Both the position numbers and the translations under genes were made by a program. From contig DAHZDR010000064.1 in assembly GCA_027403435.1 (NCBI GenBank), forward strand, positions 1 to 9,525: a DNA stretch of 9,525 bases, given 5' to 3'. The stretch is from Deltaproteobacteria bacterium (GTDB lineage Bacteria; Desulfobacterota; Binatia; Binatales; Binataceae). Shown piece by piece: positions 1 to 5,070 of this stretch (positions within the stretch are counted from its first letter, which is position 1; every line of letters starts with the position of its first letter). A model generated the notes under the pieces. The model was not told the origin of the DNA. It ran no database searches and was given only the letters and a program-made list of their open reading frames with translations.

Positions 1-111
1 GCTAAAATGGGCTTTGCGGGTTTTGCGGGGCGTTTTACGAGCGCTTTAAGCTGAATTGCGGGTGGTTGGCAGGCGCGGCGTGCATATAAAAGCATGCGTA
101 AGCGTCAGTAT

Positions 112-155
112 TTGGCAAACTCAAGCGATCGGCTTGGCAAACTCAAGCGATCCGC
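112..155. repeat. Two 22-bp tandem direct repeats upstream of the iron permease promoter
   Basis: The 19-mer TTGGCAAACTCAAGCGATC occurs at 112-130 and again at 134-152. Counting the next three bases (GGC in the first copy, CGC in the second), the units are 22 bp long and agree at 21 of 22 positions. The period is close to two helical turns, so a protein bound to both copies would sit on one DNA face. The array ends 8 bp before the putative -35 hexamer. It may be a tandem operator or enhancer-type site, or a chance local duplication. No known regulator motif was recognised. Confidence 0.85.
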
Positions 156-163
156 GACAGACA

Positions 164-193
164 TTGACAAGCCCGATCGCGGAGCGCTACGCT
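164..193 (+). promoter_or_regulatory. Putative sigma70-type promoter of the iron permease gene
   Basis: A perfect -35 hexamer TTGACA (164-169) is followed, after an 18-base spacer, by TACGCT (188-193). That -10 keeps the three most conserved positions of TATAAT (first T, second A, last T). The predicted start site is near base 200, leaving a leader of about 27 bases before the ATG at 227. The Fur-like box begins right at this predicted start, which supports the assignment. Confidence 0.55.
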
Positions 194-200
194 TCAGAAT

Positions 201-215
201 TGAGAATCATTATCA
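201..215. promoter_or_regulatory. Fur box (7-1-7 type) at the predicted transcription start
   Basis: TGAGAATCATTATCA matches the 7-1-7 Fur consensus TGATAATNATTATCA at all defined positions except one (G for T at position 4). The wider 196-214 segment matches 14 of 19 positions of the classical Fur box. It lies between the predicted -10 and the start codon at 227, next to a weak AGG ribosome site (219-221). Bound Fur would therefore block both transcription start and the translation signal. An iron-uptake gene directly downstream fits Fur repression. Confidence 0.75.
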
Positions 216-226
216 ATCAGGTCGTC

Positions 227-1078
227 ATGTCAAGCACGTCAACCGCCATCCCCTATTTCCTGTATTCGTCGGGTATCCTGTTTCGCGAAGGCCTTGAAGC
301 CTTGCTCGTGATTCTGGCGCTGGTCGCGGGCGTTCACGAAGCCGGCCAGGATCGCCGCGCCAGAATCATCTATGGCGGCGGACTGCTCGCGGTGGGCTTG
401 AGCCTCGCTTTGGCCTGGGCCGTAAACCATCTCATCGGCGACAACGCCAGCGACACGCTCGAGGGGGTCTTCCAGCTCACCGCCGCCGCCACCCTGTTTT
501 ACGTCAGTTCGTGGCTGACCGCGCGCGGCCAGGCCGAACGCTGGAAAAACTTCATCAAATCCAAAGTCAACGGCGCCAACGGCGGCGTCGGCGCCTCGAT
601 CGCGCTCGGCTTGACGGCGTTTTTGGCCGTGATGCGCGAGGGCGCCGAGACCATCGTCTTCTTCCAGGCGCTGGTTTCCGGCGCCACTGAACGAATCGAG
701 CGCCACGCGATTTTCCTCGGCGTGATCGCCGGTTCGATCGCGCTGACGATCGTCTTCGTTACGGCGCGCACAATGATCCGGCGCATTCCAATCGGCGCCT
801 TTTTCTCCGCGACCTCCGTGATGCTCTACACGCTGGCCGTCATTTTTGCGGGCCAGGGAATCGCCAGCTTCCAGGAATCGGGCCTGCTGGGCGCCAGTTT
901 CGTCAATCATGTGCCGACCGTGGCGATGCTGGGGCTGTTTCCGACAGTCGAGACGCTGGCGGCGCAAGCGCTGCTGATCGCGTTGGCGGCGGCCGCGTGG
1001 TTCATGCCGCGGCTGCGCGCGCCGCGTCAACCGGAGCGCGCCGCCTCGGCGCCGCCCGCCGAAGCGCGCATGGCCTGA
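227..1078 (+). CDS. FTR1-family high-affinity iron permease
   Basis: This 283-residue integral membrane protein is predicted to carry ferric iron across the inner membrane. Both hallmark RExxE iron motifs are present: REGLE at residues 20-24 in the first membrane helix and REGAE at 137-141 in a later one. Roughly seven hydrophobic segments are visible, at about 10-36, 48-70, 83-98, 123-150, 162-180, 190-210 and 232-260, as in the family. The ATG at 227 was chosen although the frame stays open from a TTG at 56, because the protein then begins just before helix 1 and an AGG lies 5 bases upstream. The upstream part of the frame also overlaps the promoter and Fur box. EfeO, EfeB and the FtrABCD-type partners are absent from this window, so its iron oxidase or periplasmic partner is unknown. 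The tail after residue 262 is Ala/Pro/Arg rich and probably cytoplasmic or disordered. The family is clear; the exact subtype (EfeU-like or other) is not. Confidence 0.93.
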   Translation: MSSTSTAIPYFLYSSGILFREGLEALLVILALVAGVHEAGQDRRARIIYGGGLLAVGLSLALAWAVNHLIGDNASDTLEGVFQLTAAATLFYVSSWLTARGQAERWKNFIKSKVNGANGGVGASIALGLTAFLAVMREGAETIVFFQALVSGATERIERHAIFLGVIAGSIALTIVFVTARTMIRRIPIGAFFSATSVMLYTLAVIFAGQGIASFQESGLLGASFVNHVPTVAMLGLFPTVETLAAQALLIALAAAAWFMPRLRAPRQPERAASAPPAEARMA

Positions 1079-1207
1079 GCGGCTGGGCCGGACGTTTTAC
1101 CGCCCGAACCGAGGCCACGCCGGCGCCGAACGCTTGCCTGCGCTCCCGCGAACGATTAGCTAAGCTGTTTCGCTGGCGACGCCCGCCGCCGCACCGCTAA
1201 TCGCACA

Positions 1208-1969
1208 ATGCCGCCAGACGCTCCCGCAACCGAATTTCCCGCCGCCGCGAAAATCAGCCGCCGACGGGCGCTGTTCGGCGCCGTCGCGACCGTTATTTCC
1301 GTGCTCCACACGGTAATTTTCGCGTTCCCTTCCGCGATCGCCGCATTCTTCAACCACGGCCATGCGGCGACGCCGATCATCCGCGCCTGGAGCTGGTGTA
1401 TCCTGCGCACCTGCGGCGTGCGCGTCGAACTTGAAGGGCGGGAAAATCTGGCCGGACTCGGCGGATGCGTATTCGTCGCCAACCATCAGAGCCTGTTCGA
1501 TATTCTGGCGGTGATTTGCCATATTCCGGGCGAAGTCCGCTTCGTCGCGAAAAAAGAAATCAAGAAACTGCCGGTGCTCGGCTTCATTCTGCACAAATCG
1601 GGAAATATCGTTATTGATCGCGCGGCCGGCGGCCAGGCGATTCGCCGCGCGATCGAAGTCGCGCGCCGCGGCTATCGCATCTGCGTCTTCGCCGAGGGCC
1701 GTCGCCACAGCGACAATCGCGTGCATGAATTCAGCGACGGCGCCGCCTGGATGGCGATTATGACCAAACTGCCGTGCGTGCCGATGAGTATCAGCGGAAC
1801 CTGCGCGATCATGCCGCGCGGAGCGAAATTCGTCGTTCCCGGACGCCATATCAGAATCCGCCTCGGCGCGCCGATCGCCACCGCGGGCATGAAAAGCGCC
1901 GACCGCGCCGAATTGACCCGCCGACTCGAAGCCGCCGTCCGCGCCGATTTCGATCCCGCTTTCAGCTAA
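1208..1969 (+). CDS. plsC: PlsC-type 1-acyl-sn-glycerol-3-phosphate acyltransferase
   Basis: This 253-residue membrane-associated enzyme is predicted to acylate lysophosphatidic acid to phosphatidic acid in phospholipid synthesis. The catalytic HxxxxD motif is NHQSLFD at residues 92-98 (H93, D98). Motif III is FAEGRRHS at 161-168, and motif IV is VPMSISG at 191-197. A hydrophobic stretch at about 22-49 would anchor it in the membrane. Motif III is unusual: the family pattern is close to FPEGTRS, but here P and T are replaced by A and R, and the next conserved Gly/Lys-rich stretch reads HEFSDGAA. The catalytic pair is intact, so activity is plausible but substrate use may differ. The ATG at 1208 has no clear Shine-Dalgarno sequence. 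The gene is 129 bases downstream of the permease, on the same strand, and converges on the lipoprotein gene with only 13 bases between stop codons. Confidence 0.87.
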   Translation: MPPDAPATEFPAAAKISRRRALFGAVATVISVLHTVIFAFPSAIAAFFNHGHAATPIIRAWSWCILRTCGVRVELEGRENLAGLGGCVFVANHQSLFDILAVICHIPGEVRFVAKKEIKKLPVLGFILHKSGNIVIDRAAGGQAIRRAIEVARRGYRICVFAEGRRHSDNRVHEFSDGAAWMAIMTKLPCVPMSISGTCAIMPRGAKFVVPGRHIRIRLGAPIATAGMKSADRAELTRRLEAAVRADFDPAFS

Positions 1970-1973
1970 GTTT

Positions 1974-1997
1974 GGCGGGCGCTCAGCGATGCCCGCC
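1974..1997. terminator. GC hairpin between two convergent genes, possible bidirectional terminator
   Basis: GGCGGGC (1974-1980) and GCCCGCC (1991-1997) form a perfect 7-bp stem around a 10-base loop. It begins 4 bases after the plsC stop codon and overlaps the end of the opposing lipoprotein gene. There is no U tract after the stem in either direction, so it is not a standard intrinsic terminator. Its position between convergent genes is the main argument. Confidence 0.3.
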
Positions 1998-2516
1998 GCC
2001 ACCGTCGTGGAAACCGCCGAAATGGCCCATCCCGCCCATGCCGTCGTGAAAACCGCCGGACAGGCCGTGGATCGCGCCAAGCGCGTCCCCGTCATGCGCG
2101 GCCATCTCGAAACGGGCGGCCGAGGTGGGCGCGGGGGGTGGATAACCGAACGGTCGCGGCTGCCGACGACCGCCACAACGACCGTCGTCGCAATCGCGGC
2201 CGCCCCACAAATAGGGATTCCAGCCGTAATTCTGGTAGATGCCGTAGGGTTCCGGATACCAAAGCCAGTCAATCGGCGAATAGAAGGGAAACGGCCCGAA
2301 ATCTCCCGTATTGGCGTAGGAAAGATAGTCCGCCACGCCGCCATAGGGAACGCCCATTCCGGGCGCCGGTTGACTGAAGCATCCGGCCAGCGCGAGCGCG
2401 ATTACACATGGCGCACAGCGCCGCAGCACGCGCCAAGGGTTCGGGCCAAGAAAAATCCGACGCAATTTCCGGCCTGATCGCAGGCCGAGCCTTAAGCGCC
2501 ACGACCCCGCATCCAT
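1983..2516 (-). CDS. Putative outer-envelope lipoprotein with Gly/Pro/Tyr-rich body and His/Gly tail
   Basis: I do not recognise this 177-residue protein as a named family. A lipoprotein signal is visible: arginines at 32-33, a hydrophobic core (VIALAL, 38-43) and the lipobox LAGC ending at Cys46, followed by a Ser/Pro linker. The mature part is rich in Gly, Pro, Tyr and Trp around residues 57-106 and contains a Cys pair (C109, C114). It ends in a His/Gly/Met/Phe-rich tail at 154-177 in which GGFHDG occurs twice. The 33-residue region before the hydrophobic core is long for a lipoprotein. A GTG at 2429 (residue 30) would give a more typical signal, so the true start is uncertain; neither start has a strong ribosome site. 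The histidine tail could bind metal, but this is not shown. It is the last gene of the minus-strand block. Confidence 0.6.
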   Translation of the reverse strand: MDAGSWRLRLGLRSGRKLRRIFLGPNPWRVLRRCAPCVIALALAGCFSQPAPGMGVPYGGVADYLSYANTGDFGPFPFYSPIDWLWYPEPYGIYQNYGWNPYLWGGRDCDDGRCGGRRQPRPFGYPPPAPTSAARFEMAAHDGDALGAIHGLSGGFHDGMGGMGHFGGFHDGGGGHR

Positions 2517-2592
2517 GCTTCCAATCTAATCCTGAAACCCGGAGCCCACAACGCGCAGGTCGCCGCCGCGGCCGCGGGATGCGCGGCTAATC

Positions 2593-2617
2593 GGGCGTAA
2601 AATGAGCTTTTGCGCCC
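2593..2617. other. Strong inverted repeat (10-bp stem, 5-base loop)
   Basis: GGGCG-T-AAAA (2593-2602) pairs with TTTT-G-CGCCC (2608-2617) around the loop TGAGC; one pair is a T-G wobble. It lies in the 155-base gap between the VOC gene and the lipoprotein gene. It has no U tract on either strand, so it may be an mRNA leader or processing structure, or an operator, rather than a simple terminator. Confidence 0.5.
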
Positions 2618-2671
2618 AATGATTTCGGCGCGAAGCGCGGCCGCGTAACGCCGCCGCTTGCGGCGAAAAAC

Positions 2672-3040
2672 TTACGGCCGGCGATCGAAGATGAAAAGCG
2701 GAGTCATGTTCGCCGATTTTGGATCGACTTCCAGCACGCGCCATCGGCCTTCGCGCCGTACCGGCCGCCGTTCGAGACCGGCGCGATCCAGGGCCGCGGC
2801 CACGGCGTCAAGGTCGTCGGCTTCCAGCCAAAGCGCCGTCAGCCCCTCGCCGTTGCGGGCGATCAGCGGCGCCACGGCGGCGCCCGCGCGCAGCCGGATT
2901 TCAGCGTCGCCGATCGCAATCACGGCCTCGTCCGCGCCCGCCACGCGCCGCGCGTTGAAACCGAAATTCGCGGCATAGACGGCGGCCGCGTCGTCAAGGT
3001 CAGCGGTTGCGATTTCGAGCCGTTCGAATCGTTTGATCAT
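2672..3040 (-). CDS. VOC (glyoxalase/bleomycin-resistance fold) protein without histidines
   Basis: This 122-residue protein has the two-repeat pattern of the vicinal-oxygen-chelate fold. The first half runs from strand RLEIATADLDDAAAVYAANF (7-26). The second half carries EGLTALWLEADDLDAVAAAL (65-84) and ends in the strand-rich segment 101-119. Family members are metalloenzymes or small-molecule binding proteins of about this length. No histidine occurs anywhere in the protein: the position usually holding the first metal-binding His is Arg7, and the one opening the second half is Leu67. A classical glyoxalase I or dioxygenase metal site is therefore unlikely, and a binding or otherwise non-metal role is more plausible. 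The ATG at 3040 has a GGA about ten bases upstream. It lies 93 bases downstream of the cupredoxin gene on the same strand. Function and ligand are unknown. Confidence 0.75.
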   Translation of the reverse strand: MIKRFERLEIATADLDDAAAVYAANFGFNARRVAGADEAVIAIGDAEIRLRAGAAVAPLIARNGEGLTALWLEADDLDAVAAALDRAGLERRPVRREGRWRVLEVDPKSANMTPLFIFDRRP

Positions 3041-3133
3041 CGCGATAATTCCAATTCTTTGCGCCGCGCGCGAAAACTTTTGGCTGGGCGCCGCAGAGCG
3101 GTCGCCGCCGCGTCCGCGACACCGTGAGCCGCC

Positions 3134-3868
3134 TTACTTCGGCTTGAGCGTGAAATCCACCGTGACGGCGCCGCCGGGCGGCACGGTCACGCGCTGTTGC
3201 CTGACGCCGAGCTTTTCCTGCCAGACCTCGATCGTGTACGCGCCCGGCGGGACGTTGCGCATCGTGAAGCGGCCGTGCGCGTCGGTCACGGCGTAATACG
3301 GATTCGCCGTCGCGTACCACCAGCCTTCCATCCAGTTATGCGCGTCGCAAGCGACCTTGATCGCTTCCGGCTTTGCCACCGTGACGGAGATCGTCCGTTT
3401 GAATCCCGGCTGGGCCATATCGACCTCCGGATTGACGGTCGATTCGGTATGGATACTGTGCAGGATTCCATCGGAATTGATGATTTTGATCGTGCTGCCG
3501 GCGGGAAAAGCGATCAGATGCGGCAGGTACTGGCAGCCCTTTTGGTCGAATACGACGCCGCGCTCCGGCTTTACCGGCGCGCCTTTTTCGATTCCGGGGA
3601 GCGTGACCACCGCGTTCGCGATTCCGCCGTCCGCGCCCACCACCAACGATTCGTCATAGATCGGACGGGCGCCGCAGACGTCGCGGTCCTTGCTGATTGC
3701 GAGTCGCTGGCGCGGCGGCGGCGTTCTCGCGTAGCGCACGATGCCGCTGATCGTGCCGCCATTGACCACGGGACCGCCTTGATAGGCGAATACGGGCGCG
3801 GCGACGAGCATCGCCGCGACCAGCGCGGCGATCGCGCTGGTCAAACCCTTGCGCAATCGGCGAAACAT
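3134..3868 (-). CDS. Exported cupredoxin-like protein with C-terminal carboxypeptidase-regulatory-like domain
   Basis: This 244-residue protein should be exported. Residues 1-28 form a Sec signal peptide (FRRLRK, a hydrophobic core, then a VFA cleavage site before Tyr29). The middle (about 38-185) is a plastocyanin-like domain with probable type 1 copper ligands His137, Cys174, His177 and Met180 in CDAHNWM. Further conserved-looking residues are the GCQYLPH segment (111-117) and His140. Residues about 190-242 (from PYYAVTDAHGRF to the end) resemble a carboxypeptidase-regulatory-like beta sandwich. Proteins of this two-part type occur widely in soil bacteria and are usually annotated only by domain, so the electron partner is unknown. 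The ATG at 3868 was preferred over an upstream in-frame start at 3913 because it places the signal peptide at the N-terminus and has AGG four bases before it. It lies 65 bases downstream of the methyltransferase gene. Confidence 0.85.
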   Translation of the reverse strand: MFRRLRKGLTSAIAALVAAMLVAAPVFAYQGGPVVNGGTISGIVRYARTPPPRQRLAISKDRDVCGARPIYDESLVVGADGGIANAVVTLPGIEKGAPVKPERGVVFDQKGCQYLPHLIAFPAGSTIKIINSDGILHSIHTESTVNPEVDMAQPGFKRTISVTVAKPEAIKVACDAHNWMEGWWYATANPYYAVTDAHGRFTMRNVPPGAYTIEVWQEKLGVRQQRVTVPPGGAVTVDFTLKPK

Positions 3869-3933
3869 CAAACCTGGCTCGCCACTAACGATTTCGCCTT
3901 CGCGCCCGCGCATTCCACCGTCGCCGGCGATGC

Positions 3934-4572
3934 TTAGATCACGGCCTGCGCGGCAGCTTCGGTCTTGTACGCGATCACGCAGTAATGGACCGACAGACGT
4001 GAAAAACGATCGTGCCGCTCGACCTCGATCGGCTGTCCCTCGAGCACGTCGCGCGCGCGCAACCGCGTCGTCCAGCCCAAGAGCTTGGCGAGCGGATTCA
4101 CCACCCGGCCCAGAAAATAAAGCAACCAGTTGGGACTCGCGAAATGGCTGATTACCACAATCCGGCCGCCTGGACGGCAGACCCGGACCATCTCGGCCAT
4201 CATCCGGCGCGCATCCGGCACGACGGTCATCACGTGAAAACTCAGCACCCAGTCGAAGCTGTCGTCGGCGAAATCCAGCCGTTGCGCGTCGCCATGCTTG
4301 AGCTCGATATGGCCCCAGCCGTTTTCCCGCGTCTTGGCGATCGCCTGCGTCAGCATCTTGTCGGACGGATCGATGCCGACGATATGCAGGTAGGGCGGAT
4401 AGGCGTCCAGCGAGATGCCCGTGCCGACGCCAACCTCGAGCGCCCGCTGCCCGGGACGAAACGGCAGCGACTCGATTACTTCGTGCTCGTGATCGACGAA
4501 AACGCGACCGAAAACCTGATCGTAGAGATGAGCCAAGTCCGAATAGACGCGGCTCTCATGCGGCTCGGCCAT
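3934..4572 (-). CDS. Class I SAM-dependent methyltransferase, PmtA (phospholipid N-methyltransferase)-like
   Basis: This 212-residue cytoplasmic enzyme transfers methyl groups from S-adenosylmethionine. Motif I is LEVGVGTGIS (45-54), the acidic loop is GIDPSDKML (66-74), and GDAQRLDF (94-101) and VCRPGGRIVV (131-140) complete the Rossmann-like core. SFHVMTVVPDARR (111-123) and the N-terminal YDQVFG (17-22) resemble Rhodobacter-type PmtA, which methylates phosphatidylethanolamine towards phosphatidylcholine. That substrate is inferred from memory of the family pattern and could be wrong; a UbiE-like or other small-molecule methyltransferase remains possible. The ATG at 4572 was chosen because GAGG lies ten bases upstream. 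In-frame ATGs at 4581 and 4590 are worse placed. The HTH gene is 105 bases upstream on the same strand. Confidence 0.82.
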   Translation of the reverse strand: MAEPHESRVYSDLAHLYDQVFGRVFVDHEHEVIESLPFRPGQRALEVGVGTGISLDAYPPYLHIVGIDPSDKMLTQAIAKTRENGWGHIELKHGDAQRLDFADDSFDWVLSFHVMTVVPDARRMMAEMVRVCRPGGRIVVISHFASPNWLLYFLGRVVNPLAKLLGWTTRLRARDVLEGQPIEVERHDRFSRLSVHYCVIAYKTEAAAQAVI

Positions 4573-4677
4573 CAGATGCATACCTCGCAAGGCGCCTGGA
4601 AGGCGATTTGTCGGCCAACTCCGTTCCGCCCCCAGCGCCGTCCGGCGCCGCTTGCCAGCCGCATCCCGCGGACCGGC

Positions 4678-4875
4678 TCAGGCCGCCACATTGACGCCGC
4701 GCATATGGCGCTTGAAGGAGGCGATGTCCCGCTTGCGGAATCGCCACTGCCGCCCTTTCTTGAAGGCGGGCAAAATATTGCGGCGCGCAAACTCGTTGAC
4801 CGTGTCGGGGCTGAGGTCGAGCAGGAAAGCGACCTCGCGGGAATTGAGCAGAATGTCGTCCTTATCGGCCATCAT
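4678..4875 (-). CDS. Small excisionase/MerR-type helix-turn-helix DNA-binding protein
   Basis: This 65-residue protein is essentially one winged HTH of the HTH_17 (excisionase-like) type. It has a short lead-in and the helix pair SREVAFLLDLSPDTVNEFAR (12-31). A loop with NILPAFKKG (33-41) and the basic wing RQWRFRKRDIASFKRH (42-57) follow. Such single-domain proteins act as DNA-bending architectural factors, phage or integrative-element Xis proteins, or small regulators. No integrase or recombinase is nearby, so the role cannot be assigned. Tandem ATG codons at 4875 and 4872 leave the start uncertain by one residue, and no Shine-Dalgarno sequence is visible. It directly follows the AT-rich gap downstream of secD, which carries its likely promoter. 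Confidence 0.8.
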   Translation of the reverse strand: MMADKDDILLNSREVAFLLDLSPDTVNEFARRNILPAFKKGRQWRFRKRDIASFKRHMRGVNVAA

Positions 4876-5070
4876 CGTGAAATTGAAACGTTATACTGTC
4901 AGGGACGCGCGTTTTTCTAGTACGTCGTCGAACGCGAAGTCAAGTTATTCTGTCAAATCCTCGCGGCAAAGACCATTCATTACGCGCACGACTCCATAAT
5001 CATCGACAAATCAGACGAATTTACAACATTTCGCCCGTTAATTCAGTTTTATCAGCCTTTATTACTACAA
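4876..5070. other. AT-rich intergenic gap where secF would be expected
   Basis: This 195-bp non-coding stretch separates secD from the HTH gene. By hand count 4921-5070 is about 41% GC, well below the surrounding genes. No open frame here resembles SecF, and no rho-independent terminator for secD was found. A 12-base element reading TGACAGNATAAC on the minus strand occurs twice, at 4890-4901 and 4944-4955, with one difference. The low GC may mark promoter DNA, or a junction left by insertion or deletion. Confidence 0.6.
4914..4943 (-). promoter_or_regulatory. Putative promoter for the HTH gene
   Basis: Read on the minus strand, TTGACT (4943-4938) and TAGAAA (4919-4914) are separated by 18 bases. 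They match the sigma70 hexamers at 5 of 6 and 4 of 6 positions. This would give a leader of about 30 bases before the ATG at 4875. A perfect TTGACA (4956-4951) and a TATAAC (4895-4890) nearby are alternative elements, but each lacks a good partner at the right spacing. Confidence 0.35.

Noticed and set aside
1..54. Short open frame on the plus strand running from the window edge to a TGA at 52-54
   Set aside because: Only 17 codons with a low-complexity Gly/Phe/Ala sequence; nothing distinguishes it from chance.
56..226. In-frame TTG-initiated N-terminal extension of the iron permease
   Set aside because: It would place 57 non-membrane residues before helix 1 and would run through the repeats, promoter and Fur box.
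239..1030. Long antisense open frame inside the permease gene
   Set aside because: Charged low-complexity translation typical of the reverse strand of GC-rich genes; the sense protein has clear family motifs.
1134..1166. Possible promoter for plsC (TTGCCT with TAGCTA or TAAGCT)
   Set aside because: Poor -10 match or a 21-base spacer; not better than chance.
1160..2344. 394-codon minus-strand open frame across plsC and the lipoprotein gene
   Set aside because: It is antisense to PlsC and out of frame with the lipoprotein, has no recognisable domain, and arises from GC bias at third positions.
2648..2666. Small GC hairpin just after the VOC stop codon as an intrinsic terminator
   Set aside because: On the minus strand the T run precedes the stem rather than following it.
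4012..4920. 302-codon plus-strand open frame opposite the methyltransferase and HTH genes
   Set aside because: Antisense to two genes with clear motifs; its own translation shows no domain.
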